From contig CAYVQU010000029.1 in NCBI GenBank assembly GCA_964453155.1, forward strand, positions 1-40,019: a DNA stretch of 40,019 bases, given 5' to 3'. The notes beneath the pieces were generated by a model that saw only the letters and a program-made list of their open reading frames with translations, was not told where the DNA came from and did not search any database. The translations under genes were made by a program, and so were the position numbers. Shown here in pieces: positions 1-8,639 of this stretch. The stretch is from CAYVQU01 sp964453155 (GTDB lineage: Bacteria > Chloroflexota > Anaerolineae > Anaerolineales > UBA11858). The stretch's first letter is position 1. Every line of letters begins with the position of its first letter.

Positions 1-156
1 CTAGGGGAAGGGAACACCAATTTTTCAAAGTTTTTCCATTATCTTAAGGATTTTCCCCACATCATTACCCTTGAAATTATTCCCCCCGATTCAGATCCAA
101 GCCCGATTTTAAAGAGCCTTGAATATTTCAGAAAACTTGAAAAAACAATGGGATAA
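1..156 (+). CDS. Sugar phosphate isomerase/epimerase-like protein, C-terminal fragment
   Basis: The window opens inside a plus-strand reading frame that codes for 51 residues and stops at TAA 154-156. The fragment starts LGEGNTNFSKFF and continues with an ITLEI strand and an ILKSLEYFRKL helix. This order (LGxG-x-DF, a buried strand ending in LEI, a terminal helix with SLEYxRK) is how xylose-isomerase-like TIM-barrel sugar phosphate isomerases/epimerases usually end. Substrate cannot be read from so short a piece. It converges on the minus-strand amidohydrolase with only 2 bases between the two stop codons, so it belongs to a separate transcription unit running in from the left. Confidence 0.55.
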   Translation, partial: LGEGNTNFSKFFHYLKDFPHIITLEIIPPDSDPSPILKSLEYFRKLEKTMG

Positions 157-158
157 AA

Positions 159-1391
159 TCACCCTCCTGATTTTTGCATTTTTATCTCCCCTGCTTGTAC
201 CACCAGGACCACATTTCTCATTGCTGTGATATCAATCAGTGGATCACCATCAATGGCAACTAGATCACCAAGTTTGCCGGGCGCCAGCGTGCCTATTTCT
301 TCCCAGTCCATCGCCGCGGCCGCCCACTCGGTGGCAGCCTGGATAGCCTGCATGGGGGTACAGCCATATTCGACCAGGTTTTTTAACTCGGTTGACATGG
401 CCTGCTCTCGCCAGCCGCTGGCCCAACAATCTGTGCCGGCTGCCAGCTTCAGCCCTACCTCCAATGCATAGGAGATTGACTCTCGCTTACGGGCTTTGAG
501 TTCCTGGGTCTCGGAAAGCGCTTTCTTAGCAGCGGCCACAACCTGCGGATCATCAGATTTAAGATTCTCTGTGTACAGCTGGTCATACAAGGTCGTTACT
601 GTCACAGTTGGGGTCCAAGTAATCCCCTTTTCTACCGCCAAATCGATCTCTTCCCGAGTCGGCGCGCCGTGTTCAAAGGTATCAACCCCAGCTTTGATCG
701 CCATGCCTTGTGATGGGGGTTTGCTGGTGTGGCAAACCACTTTAAGCCCTAGCCGATGGGCCTCGTCGACCGCCGCGTCTAATTCAGCTTGGGTAAGATC
801 AGCCCGATTGTTGGCCAGCTTGATAAAATCCGCCCCAGCGCGCATTTCCTCGCGCACCGCTTTGCGAAAACCATCCGGGCCATCCGCCTGGTTGGAAAAA
901 TCAGGCAAGAAATGAACATGTCCGCCAGTGGGCGTGATCAAGCGACCCGCGATGTAAACTTTGGGCCCAGGGATCCAGCCATTTTGGATCGCCCAGCGAA
1001 CCTCCGGCATGACAGCGCGCAGGCCCCCAGTGTCGCGGGCCGTAGTAACCCCTGATTTCAGCGCCGTGGAGAGGTAGTTGCTAGCTTTTAGCGCGACCGT
1101 GATCGGGGTGTAGACCTTGAGATTATCAGCTGCATCGGTGTAGGTTCCTGAGTCTGGTTCCTCCCAATAATAGCTGGGATGGACATGCATATCGATCAGG
1201 CCGGGCAGCAAGGTTGCCTCGGGTAAGTTGATAACCTGGGCATCGGGAAATTTTGGCGCTCCAGCACTGGGACCCGCGTAGACAATCCGGTTGCCATTAA
1301 CAGCAACGAGCCCGGATGAAATGGGTTCCGCCCCGGTGCCGTCGATCAGTGTTTTACCGTAGATAACCAGGTTGGCTTTTTCTGGCGGCAT
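159..1391 (-). CDS. Imidazolonepropionase-like amidohydrolase
   Basis: A 410-residue metal-dependent hydrolase of the amidohydrolase superfamily, probably cytoplasmic, that cleaves an amide or cyclic amide bond. Visible landmarks are the N-terminal beta-sandwich leading to LLPGLIDMHVHPS (metal ligands His69 and His71), a FIKLANN lysine at about 191 that may be the bridging residue, CHT at 220-222, FEHG at 239-242 and the catalytic aspartate in AAGTDCW at 321. This matches the imidazolonepropionase/prolidase-like subgroup, which includes enzymes that remove N-acyl or peptide groups. A GGAG-type ribosome site (plus coordinates 1396-1401) lies just upstream of the ATG. It is the last gene of the left arm, 18 bases after the MttB gene, so the two are probably co-transcribed. 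Substrate is unknown; release of an amine for the neighbouring demethylases is an inference. Confidence 0.85.
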   Translation of the reverse strand: MPPEKANLVIYGKTLIDGTGAEPISSGLVAVNGNRIVYAGPSAGAPKFPDAQVINLPEATLLPGLIDMHVHPSYYWEEPDSGTYTDAADNLKVYTPITVALKASNYLSTALKSGVTTARDTGGLRAVMPEVRWAIQNGWIPGPKVYIAGRLITPTGGHVHFLPDFSNQADGPDGFRKAVREEMRAGADFIKLANNRADLTQAELDAAVDEAHRLGLKVVCHTSKPPSQGMAIKAGVDTFEHGAPTREEIDLAVEKGITWTPTVTVTTLYDQLYTENLKSDDPQVVAAAKKALSETQELKARKRESISYALEVGLKLAAGTDCWASGWREQAMSTELKNLVEYGCTPMQAIQAATEWAAAAMDWEEIGTLAPGKLGDLVAIDGDPLIDITAMRNVVLVVQAGEIKMQKSGG

Positions 1392-1409
1392 GTTGCTCTC
1401 CAGGGGTTG

Positions 1410-2861
1410 TCATGAACGACTGATTTCCTCACGATGTTTTACGATTTTGCCAATTTGAAGGCGAATATCCTCAGGAAGCGGCTCGGGGTGGTGGTTGTCT
1501 AAGATTTCTTGAACCCGTACTGCGGCCCGATGTACCAATGGTCTACTTCCATTCCGCTCCCAATCCGAATAATTACCTCGTTCAAAAAGACCTGGATACC
1601 AATAATTCCTATAATGCTTACGAGTGTGTTTGGTCTTCAAAAAAGTATCATTGAGGCCAACTCTGGCTACGTCTTCCAGTGCCAAGGTTTCATCATTCAC
1701 TTCAATCCCTTTGAAAAATGTTTTCACCCAATCTACGATCTGATCACAGATGGCTAATTGATTAAAAGAATAAGTAAGCCCGGATTCTAGATAACCCAGA
1801 TCGTGAACAATGTTGCCCCCCATCAACACATCCGCCATGATGGTTAAGGCCGCTTCGGCTGCGGCTTGCTGGTCAACCACTTTTGCATCGCTGGCACCCG
1901 CCAAACTGAACGTGGGGATCCCGTAACGTTGCGCGATAGAACGCATGAATCCTTTCTCAGGAAAAGCATAGGGCCCGACCATCGTCTGCATATCAATTGA
2001 AATCGGATTCATCGCCGAGACGATCATGGGCGCCCCTTCACGTTTAAGCTGGGAAAGCACGACCCCCAGCAACACGCCGGCATTATCAAAAGCCAACGCT
2101 CCGGCCAGGGTCATTGGGCTGGTAACCCCCGCGTTCGAAGCGGGGATATAAATCGCTGGCAAACCCTTACCAGCCAGATAAAGTAATTTTTGCAGGCCAT
2201 CGGCATTATGGACCCTGCCAGAAACCACGTTGATATAACAGGTTAGAATCGGTTTTTGCCTGAGTGTTTCCGCACTCCCGACCACGGCTTCTGCCATCGC
2301 AACCGCATCCTCTAGCCCTTCAGTTTCATAAGAGACAACGATAAGGGGTTTTGAGGTATGGTTTAGCAAGGCTTCGACCTGATAGGTGTCTGCCATGAAT
2401 TTATTCACATCGGTGGGTAAGACCATTGACATCACAAAATCAATATTGGGCAAAGCATCACAGATCGTGACGCCATTAATAACGTCCTGTAGAATTGGCT
2501 CGCGGCGTTCGCCAGTGCGGTGATCGATGATGTTTAAACAATCCGATCCAGGACCAAAAAAGCAGCGGTCTGCCCCCAAAGGCATTACGGGATTGCCATA
2601 CCGATCAAATAGGGTAACTTCTTTGGGAACAGTCGACAGGGCACTTTCAACCAGCTTCGGCGGAATGTGCACCAGATTATCATCAGACACCTTGGCTCCC
2701 GCTTTTTTTAACAGGTCAATCGCTGCCGGCAAATGAAGCTGCACCCCCTTCCCCTCCAGGATTTCAAGGCTGGCGGCATGAATCTTCTGGACCTGCTCAT
2801 CTGAGAGATGAGTGATGCCGCCACCATTGATGTTCCGGTTGCTGATGTTTGTCCACTGCAT
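1410..2861 (-). CDS. MttB-family (trimethylamine methyltransferase-like) protein, non-pyrrolysine
   Basis: A 483-residue member of the MttB superfamily (COG5598). Characterised members transfer a methyl group from trimethylamine, glycine betaine, proline betaine, carnitine or related amines to a corrinoid protein. The C-terminal signature KHTRKHYRNYWYP followed by NHHPEPLP is clear, as is an N-terminal helical region and a central TIM-barrel-like stretch. There is no in-frame amber codon, so this is a non-pyrrolysine member. I chose the ATG at 2861 over the more upstream frame start at 2900 because AGGAGA lies 7 bases before it. It is the most divergent of the four MttB copies here: it has a KPILTCYINVVSG block where two others have RPPICANIC, and it lacks the GPRGHYLRQ block. 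The substrate cannot be predicted. Confidence 0.88.
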   Translation of the reverse strand: MQWTNISNRNINGGGITHLSDEQVQKIHAASLEILEGKGVQLHLPAAIDLLKKAGAKVSDDNLVHIPPKLVESALSTVPKEVTLFDRYGNPVMPLGADRCFFGPGSDCLNIIDHRTGERREPILQDVINGVTICDALPNIDFVMSMVLPTDVNKFMADTYQVEALLNHTSKPLIVVSYETEGLEDAVAMAEAVVGSAETLRQKPILTCYINVVSGRVHNADGLQKLLYLAGKGLPAIYIPASNAGVTSPMTLAGALAFDNAGVLLGVVLSQLKREGAPMIVSAMNPISIDMQTMVGPYAFPEKGFMRSIAQRYGIPTFSLAGASDAKVVDQQAAAEAALTIMADVLMGGNIVHDLGYLESGLTYSFNQLAICDQIVDWVKTFFKGIEVNDETLALEDVARVGLNDTFLKTKHTRKHYRNYWYPGLFERGNYSDWERNGSRPLVHRAAVRVQEILDNHHPEPLPEDIRLQIGKIVKHREEISRS

Positions 2862-2943
2862 AAAAAAATCTCCTGGTAAATAAGAAAGATCTCTGACCAA
2901 TCGAAGAAATCGTTTAGAAATAGCTTCTCAAAAAGCTATGTTT

Positions 2944-3063
2944 CACCCTTCAATACGCTCTACCTGAAGTACGAAATAGCATCCTGAGTAGTGCGGAGCA
3001 TGCATAGCACGTATCGAAGGGTGCGGCCACTACTCAGGCCTGTACTGAGCATAGCCGAAGTGA
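2944..3063. repeat. Dispersed repeat family R4, copy a
   Basis: CACCCTTCAATACG at 2944-2957 is mirrored by CGTATCGAAGGGTG at 3010-3023 with one mismatch. AGCATCCTGAGTAG (2978-2991) and further CTACTCAGG-like segments follow. The same words recur at 17609-17641 and 37097-37229. It fills most of the 258-base gap between two minus-strand genes; I see no other feature in that gap. Confidence 0.75.
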
Positions 3064-3119
3064 TGAAGCTTCACAGGAAATAGTAGTTGGATGATTACTA
3101 TGATGTTTGTAATGCCATC

Positions 3120-4316
3120 TTAGGCCCGCGCATAAAACGCGTGCGCCGTGGCGATCATCGCATCAATTAACCTCGGGTTGGTGTCCAACGGGAAGGGGCT
3201 GCCCGTACTGAGCATAAAACCGTTTGCATTCTGACCGATTCGGAGTTGCCGGTTTGCCTCGGTTGCCATATCTTCCAGGGAGGTATTCTGGCCGTAACGT
3301 ACTGCATCAATATTGCCCAAGACCGCCACTCGACCAGCGACTTGCCGGATTACTTCTTCAATCTCGATAAGGAAATTCTTTTTGCTCTCCTCAACCCCCA
3401 CAGCCGCGATGTCGAGTTGAGCAATCTTATCCAGCCGCGGAATGACGTCACCGCAGACATAGTGGATTGGCTTCAACCCCAAACCACTCATATATTTAAA
3501 GTAAGGTTGATTGTAGGTAAAGACAAACTCTTCAAAGGCGCGGGGTGAGATCATGTCTGCCCCGGTAAAAACTTCCTGGACATAGACTCCATGGATTCCA
3601 ACCTCTGCCCAAACCGTCATCATTTGTTTTATAACTTCCAGTTGCCGTTCCAGGAGATAGTGGAAGAGTTTCGGTTGTTGGCGTTGGATGACCATCAGTC
3701 CCCTGAAACCGAGAACATCATAGGCCTCCGAAAAAGGGGTATCAAGGATGGTGGTGATAAATTTTGAAACCCCGTAATCGGCCACTACCTGGCGGGGTAG
3801 GTCAAAATCTCCCCGTTCAAGCAAAGTATGTGGGTCAGGGATCGGCAGACGAATATCAACCTGTTCCTCGCTCTGAATGTCCCCCGAGATGTCCCAAAGA
3901 TCATTGGTGGCATAATCCTCGTCATCATGTTCCCTATTGCCGGAAGGTAGTTTTGTAGCGTGTATTGGCTGGCGGGTGCCTGTACGCTGATCTTCGTAAT
4001 AGAGTACCCCATCATCATTAACGATTTCTGTCCGCTCGGCCCAAGATCGACTCGCGCCCGGTCTGATCTCCATCCAGTCCGGGCGTTCCTTGAATATCCC
4101 GTAGGCCTGGTAGATGGCCTGGGCCCGAAAATGGGTATCCTCTTCATGGTTGACGGGATAGCGGCGGAGCCCGCGCATCCGCTGACGGTACTGCTCGATA
4201 TAATAATTGCGCTCGAAGTCTGCCAGAAAGAGAATTAGATACGCGGGGGCCGCGGGGATCTGATCGGGGGTTTCACCATTGAGAGCCTGGAACACTCGTT
4301 CTTTGGAGGTCGACAT
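3120..4316 (-). CDS. Uroporphyrinogen decarboxylase (URO-D) family protein, MtaA-like
   Basis: A 398-residue protein of the URO-D superfamily, which contains haem-pathway decarboxylases and methylcobamide methyltransferases such as MtaA and CmuA. The N-terminus MSTSKERVFQALNGETPDQIP is the standard family opening (RV..AL.GE.PD.IP). The C-terminal half carries KPIHYVCGDVIP at 282-293 and a VAVLGNIDAV strand. In MtaA-type enzymes zinc is bound by His-X-Cys and a distant second Cys. Here Cys288 is the only cysteine in the protein, the position two before it is Tyr286 with His285 one further back, and the later Cys position reads STGSPFP. Its place between MttB genes suggests a partner in methyl transfer, but the altered ligands make a classical zinc mechanism doubtful. 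The ribosome site before the ATG is weak (GCGGAT). Confidence 0.82.
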   Translation of the reverse strand: MSTSKERVFQALNGETPDQIPAAPAYLILFLADFERNYYIEQYRQRMRGLRRYPVNHEEDTHFRAQAIYQAYGIFKERPDWMEIRPGASRSWAERTEIVNDDGVLYYEDQRTGTRQPIHATKLPSGNREHDDEDYATNDLWDISGDIQSEEQVDIRLPIPDPHTLLERGDFDLPRQVVADYGVSKFITTILDTPFSEAYDVLGFRGLMVIQRQQPKLFHYLLERQLEVIKQMMTVWAEVGIHGVYVQEVFTGADMISPRAFEEFVFTYNQPYFKYMSGLGLKPIHYVCGDVIPRLDKIAQLDIAAVGVEESKKNFLIEIEEVIRQVAGRVAVLGNIDAVRYGQNTSLEDMATEANRQLRIGQNANGFMLSTGSPFPLDTNPRLIDAMIATAHAFYARA

Positions 4317-4411
4317 AATCCGCTGCCAGTTATTGTAAATCTAGCCGGCGATCTAAGATGGATGTGGTCCAGCGGGATTGATCCTTCACAGCCATGAGGA
4401 AAATCTGCGGA

Positions 4412-5644
4412 TTAAGCCAGCGCACTTGCAAGCCCCTCAATTAGCTGGTTGATTTCGGCCTCAATGGTGTAATGGATGAATGATAATCGGAGAACACCAG
4501 GGTCAACGGGGATGTTCATGCCCATTAATGGGCGGACCCCATAAAAATGTCCTTGCCCTGCCATCAGCTTATGTTCTGTCAGGACCGCATAGATTTCGTC
4601 AAGTGATTTCTTTTTCGGTACGATGGATACAGTGGGGACGCGCTGTTCGGGATAATCTGGCCCAATAATATCAATATCGGCGCGCTGGCGCAGCCATTCC
4701 ATTAGTTTTGCCAGCAGGCGGCTCTCATGATCATCGAATAGTTGTTTAAGGCGTCTTCCTTTTTCGGCTGGTTCGACTGCTTTTGAAAAATGGTGCTCAT
4801 AAACAGCATCCAGATACTGGGTTACCCCGCCAGCAGCCGCGATCTGAGCATGGTCAGGGCCAGCCGGCAGCATCTTTTTTCGAAGAATGTTTTCATTAAA
4901 GAAATGACCCTGGTTGGGTAAAGCATCCATGACCTCTTTTCTAATCGTCATGAGCCCGAGATGCGGCCCCCAGGTCTTATAAAGGGAAAATAGATAAATA
5001 TCTACTCCCAGCGATCCAATGTCAGGCAGCCCATGGGGCGCATAAGCCACTCCGTCCACAACGACGCAGGCGTTGACCGCCTTGGCTTTTGACGCGATTT
5101 CAGCCACCGGATTGACATGGCCAATGACGTTGGAACAATGAGGGAATGCCAGCAATCTGGTTTTTGAGGTCAACATGGCATCCAGGTCATTCGGATTCAA
5201 CAAACCTGTCTCAGGATCAACGCGCCATTCCTTGATCACGATCCCAGTTTTTTCTAGGCGGCGCCAAAATCCGGCATTGGACTCATGATCCTGATTGGAC
5301 AGGATGATCTCGTCCCCCGCCTGCCACAACTCCTGGAAGGCCTGGGCCAGAACATAGAGGTTCTGCGTGGTTGACGGGCCGAACTGAACTTCCTCTTCGC
5401 TGACATTGAGGTAAGCTGCCAGTCGGCTGTAGGCCTCATCCATCGCGGCGCCAGCTTTTTGTGAGGCTGGGTATTTATAGTAGGGTTGAACCTTGGACTT
5501 TATATAGTAATCTTGCAGACCAGAAATTACCTGCTGGCAGGTATAAGAGCCGCCGGCATTCTCAAAAAATCCCCAGCCCTGTAATGACGGTTCTTTGAAC
5601 GCCGGAAATTGGCTTCTAATAAAATTTGAATCCAACTGTTTCAT
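4412..5644 (-). CDS. Class V PLP-dependent aminotransferase (cysteine desulfurase/epimerase-like fold)
   Basis: A 410-residue cytoplasmic PLP enzyme of fold type I, class V. Seen motifs: FFENAGGSYT near the N-terminus, GPSTTQNL at about 89-96, NQDHESN with the ring-stacking His120, VVVDGVAYAPHG with the cofactor-binding Asp197, and SLYKTWGPHLG with the Schiff-base Lys223. Family members act as cysteine desulfurases, kynureninases, isopenicillin-N epimerase-like enzymes or aminotransferases. No conserved persulfide cysteine loop is evident after the lysine, so desulfurase activity is less likely. GAGG lies 8 bases before the ATG. It is encoded between the URO-D protein and an MttB protein and reads in the same direction. 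A role in deaminating a demethylated amino compound is an inference. Confidence 0.85.
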   Translation of the reverse strand: MKQLDSNFIRSQFPAFKEPSLQGWGFFENAGGSYTCQQVISGLQDYYIKSKVQPYYKYPASQKAGAAMDEAYSRLAAYLNVSEEEVQFGPSTTQNLYVLAQAFQELWQAGDEIILSNQDHESNAGFWRRLEKTGIVIKEWRVDPETGLLNPNDLDAMLTSKTRLLAFPHCSNVIGHVNPVAEIASKAKAVNACVVVDGVAYAPHGLPDIGSLGVDIYLFSLYKTWGPHLGLMTIRKEVMDALPNQGHFFNENILRKKMLPAGPDHAQIAAAGGVTQYLDAVYEHHFSKAVEPAEKGRRLKQLFDDHESRLLAKLMEWLRQRADIDIIGPDYPEQRVPTVSIVPKKKSLDEIYAVLTEHKLMAGQGHFYGVRPLMGMNIPVDPGVLRLSFIHYTIEAEINQLIEGLASALA

Positions 5645-5719
5645 AATTTAATCCTCATCTATAAGTTTCTGCAAATCAACACCGTTCGATATTTGCGATT
5701 TTTTCATTGCTTTGTAATC

Positions 5720-7183
5720 TTACCCTAATTCCAAAGCCTTTTTATCGGCGGCGGCTAAAATTTGATCTAATTCCTGGAGTACATTTTGGGGCAGCGGCTC
5801 GGGATGGTGATTTTTCTCCAGTTCCTTGAATTTTTCGAGGGCAACTTCCCGGGGTTCTCGCAGATTTCCAGCCTGATCGTGTTGATCGAAGTAGGGGGCG
5901 TAATGGAAATCCCGCAGGTGTTTACGAGTATGTTTCTGCCGCAGATAATGTCCGCGAGGTCCTACAGCTTTGATCACGTCCAAGTTCTCGTCCAAATCTT
6001 TCAACTCAAAGGTTTTATAGGTTTCATAGACATTCATGGCGATCTCAGCATCCAGCATAAGCTGTTCGGGATAGAGGGTCGTGGATGAGTCTAACAAGCC
6101 CAAATAACCGCACAGATCACCACCAGCCAGGGGGATTTGCACGCTTCCAAAACCCGCATCAAAAGCCGACTGCCAACTGACATCGGGTGCGTCACTCGTT
6201 AATGAGCCGCCCCCCAGGCTGGGCACCCCCCAGGCATGGGCCATTTGAACTGCAAGGAATCGCACTGGCAAGGGCATTTTAGCCAAATAACCACCTGTCC
6301 GGGGATCCATTAACGAGGTAATGATGGCATGAAAAACCGGGGCCCCGGGATACGCCAATTGCATTAATACCATCGCGCTGACGGATTCAGCATCCCCTTG
6401 CACGGTGGCCCCCAGAACGGAGGCCGGGGCAGTTGATCCCATATTCGGCATGGCCATAAAACTGGTCGGAATCCCCGCTTCGGCATAAATCAAGGCGGTT
6501 TCAATGCCATGTTTGTCATGGCCCAGGGGCGGAATCCCACAGATATTGGCGCAGATTGGCGGACGCTTTCGGCGTTCTTCATCACTGCCCGCCACCACCG
6601 TCGCCATTTCGACCACAAATTTGGCTAACTCCGGAAATACCGTTGTGCCGCCGCGGACGTGTTTGAGCGTGCTGGTCAGCCCGGCATGGCATTCGTGCAG
6701 CGGGGCAGTAATGCCGAAATCCTGGGCACTGACCGAGGGCCAGAAGAAATTGACCAAGGGAATGGCATCCGCGACGCGGGCCATCATGGCGACATCTGCT
6801 TTACGGGAGGCCCGTTTTTCCCGGGTTTCTAGATCGATCACATGCACTCCGCAGCCATCGGTGGTCAGGTGTGAGCGACTGCCATCCAGCGTCAGGTCAA
6901 AACGAGGTTCGCGCCCTCCCAGGACAATGTTGCGCGGCGCGGTGGCCATCGCTTTGTCCACCAAATCGGGGGGCAGGCGGACAATCTGGGTATCCCAGTC
7001 AACGTCGGCGCCATGATCTGCAAATATCCCTAACGCCTGCTCGGAGGGGTAGTACACCCCAACTTCTACTAGCAGTTGGTATGATCCTTTGCGAAGAGAA
7101 TCAACTTCAGATGGGCTTAATATTTCAAGCTTGTGGTGGGAGGATATCGAGAGAATATCGGGGGTATGGGAATATTTGTCCAT
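5720..7183 (-). CDS. MttB-family methyltransferase, non-pyrrolysine
   Basis: A 487-residue MttB-superfamily (COG5598) protein. It has the family-wide closing pattern GPRGHYLRQKHTRK then NHHPEPLP, the GGREPRFDLTLDG and DGCGVHVID blocks in the first third, and GSTAPASVLGA and LMDPRTGGY in the barrel. There is no amber codon, so it belongs to the non-pyrrolysine group that includes glycine-betaine-type methyltransferases. It is closely similar along its whole length to the protein at 35610-37073, which has the same length and many identical blocks, so the two are recent paralogues. AGAGGA lies 9 bases before the ATG. It is followed by the class V aminotransferase and preceded by the SDH-like gene, the same pairing seen on the right arm. 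The expected corrinoid acceptor protein is not encoded nearby. Substrate unknown. Confidence 0.9.
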   Translation of the reverse strand: MDKYSHTPDILSISSHHKLEILSPSEVDSLRKGSYQLLVEVGVYYPSEQALGIFADHGADVDWDTQIVRLPPDLVDKAMATAPRNIVLGGREPRFDLTLDGSRSHLTTDGCGVHVIDLETREKRASRKADVAMMARVADAIPLVNFFWPSVSAQDFGITAPLHECHAGLTSTLKHVRGGTTVFPELAKFVVEMATVVAGSDEERRKRPPICANICGIPPLGHDKHGIETALIYAEAGIPTSFMAMPNMGSTAPASVLGATVQGDAESVSAMVLMQLAYPGAPVFHAIITSLMDPRTGGYLAKMPLPVRFLAVQMAHAWGVPSLGGGSLTSDAPDVSWQSAFDAGFGSVQIPLAGGDLCGYLGLLDSSTTLYPEQLMLDAEIAMNVYETYKTFELKDLDENLDVIKAVGPRGHYLRQKHTRKHLRDFHYAPYFDQHDQAGNLREPREVALEKFKELEKNHHPEPLPQNVLQELDQILAAADKKALELG

Positions 7184-7243
7184 CGCAAGTTTTCCTCTTT
7201 CGGGCTTTTTGATTTCTGATGCTTGAAACTAATTTATTTTTTA

Positions 7244-7308
7244 TCACGCAAAGCCGCCAAGGCGCAAAGAAAATATGAAAAACTTGGCGTCTTAGCGTCT
7301 TTGCGTGA
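7244..7308. repeat. Dispersed repeat family R3, copy a
   Basis: TCACGCAAAG at 7244-7253 is a perfect inverted match to CTTTGCGTGA at 7299-7308, with an inner pair CGCCAAG/CTTGGCG (7255-7261, 7283-7289). A related element sits at 35511-35579, upstream of the paralogous MttB gene. Located between two minus-strand genes. Confidence 0.75.
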
Positions 7309-7343
7309 GATTATGGATATTCAACTTTCTGGACTTCTCACAT

Positions 7344-8483
7344 TTACAGCCACTCAGTCTCTGAAAATACCTGGATGCCGCGTTTTTTCAGTTCAGCAAA
7401 GAAGATTTCGGGGTCGATGGCCAATTCGGGAGGGATGACGCCCCGGACGGTAACATCGCCCCGGGCGATCATTTGCGCGCCGATGCTGAGCGGGATAGCG
7501 ATATTTTTATAATAAGCCGCTTTTCCACCCCATTCACTCATCGGGGGATGTTCCGTCCAGAGTTTTATTTTGAGGTCTTTGCCGTCCTTTTTCCCAAACA
7601 CTTCCAACATCAAGCCATACCCCCAGACCGGGGTTTCTTTGGTGGCCGGTGAACGCAGCAATACTTCCAGCATCAGATCGCAGGAATTGGTTTCAACACC
7701 TTTGTATTCGAAGGTTTCTTCATCAAATAAGTCCCATTCCAGCATCGTCTTTGCCAGATTCATCGCTTGGGGTGGGAAGCAGCCGTGTACCGAAACGTTT
7801 TTAACACCCATGCTTTTCGGGATGGTTCGAGTTTCGGGATGGGGGATATAGCAGACTTCTTGAACGCCGATTTCACCCTTGTAGTCCACCTTTTTTAGTC
7901 CGGTTAAAGGGCCAACCTTTACTTTCTCCCCATCTTTGACATAAAACCGGGTGTCGGTGTTGGGATTAAATTCCCACAAGAAGGTGACTAACAGACCCGG
8001 GGCCGGTGCGGGGCAACGGAAAGCCGCGAAATTGATCTGGATTTCATCCACATCATCCATCTGGTTAGCGGCATGTTTGGCCATCGCATTGGTGATCCCC
8101 GGGGTAGCACCGACGCCGGGGATGTAGATCATATCTTTTTCTTTGGCGATGGCGTCATAATCCCACTGTTCTTCTTCGGTGGCGACATCTAGACCGCTCA
8201 CCCCGGTAGCTGCACAGGCCTTGGTTACCGCCAAGTCATATTCACAGGGCAAGCCACTGATCACAATATCATGACCCGGGAATAATTTCTCCATCGCGCC
8301 TTCTTCAGTCGCATCGAATTTGACTGCGGATAAGCGCGGGTCACCAATATCCTGGATGAGTTCGTTGGCGGCCTCTAGATTGTAATCCGCGATCACAATT
8401 TCATCGAACTGGCTGTATTCGGCCAGGTCCCGGGTGGTCTCACTGCAGACGGCCCCCGCGCCTCCTAAAACTAATACCTTCAT
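7344..8483 (-). CDS. Saccharopine dehydrogenase-like NAD(P)-binding oxidoreductase
   Basis: A 379-residue oxidoreductase of the saccharopine dehydrogenase family. The N-terminus MKVLVLGGAGAV is a Rossmann nucleotide-binding loop at about residues 3-12, followed by an acidic residue at the end of the second strand (IADYN) that suggests NAD preference. The GVGATPGITNAMAKH block and a long C-terminal catalytic domain are family-typical; known members act on the C-N bond of saccharopine, carboxynorspermidine or lysine. It is a clear paralogue of the protein at 32767-33900 (shared NINFAAFR-type, APAPGLL, WGGxAAYYKN and PLSIGAQMIARGD blocks). AGGAG lies 7 bases before the ATG. It lies between two MttB genes. 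I infer that it oxidises or reduces an imine formed around demethylation or deamination. Confidence 0.83.
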   Translation of the reverse strand: MKVLVLGGAGAVCSETTRDLAEYSQFDEIVIADYNLEAANELIQDIGDPRLSAVKFDATEEGAMEKLFPGHDIVISGLPCEYDLAVTKACAATGVSGLDVATEEEQWDYDAIAKEKDMIYIPGVGATPGITNAMAKHAANQMDDVDEIQINFAAFRCPAPAPGLLVTFLWEFNPNTDTRFYVKDGEKVKVGPLTGLKKVDYKGEIGVQEVCYIPHPETRTIPKSMGVKNVSVHGCFPPQAMNLAKTMLEWDLFDEETFEYKGVETNSCDLMLEVLLRSPATKETPVWGYGLMLEVFGKKDGKDLKIKLWTEHPPMSEWGGKAAYYKNIAIPLSIGAQMIARGDVTVRGVIPPELAIDPEIFFAELKKRGIQVFSETEWL

Positions 8484-8610
8484 TTTGTTCTCCTTTTTTA
8501 ACTAATATTGGTTTCACACTACCCGCCGGGAGCTAAATCTGCCCGGCTCACATCTGAAGGACGCTGAAGCGCCCTGGTTACAGCTCGTTTCAGTGGGCTT
8601 TAGCATTCAG

Positions 8611-8630
8611 CCCGATGGTTCACCGTCGGG
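8611..8630. other. Intergenic hairpin
   Basis: CCCGATGG and CCGTCGGG flank a TTCA loop, an 8-bp stem with one G-T pair. It lies just downstream of the broken MttB gene on the minus strand. There is no T-tract on either strand, so it is not a standard terminator. A processing or stability hairpin between two genes of one transcript is possible. Confidence 0.4.
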
Positions 8631-8639
8631 CGGTTGACT

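Noticed and set aside
7223..7438. Small open frame over the R3 repeat
   Set aside because: It runs across the repeat and into the antisense of the SDH-like gene; no protein features.
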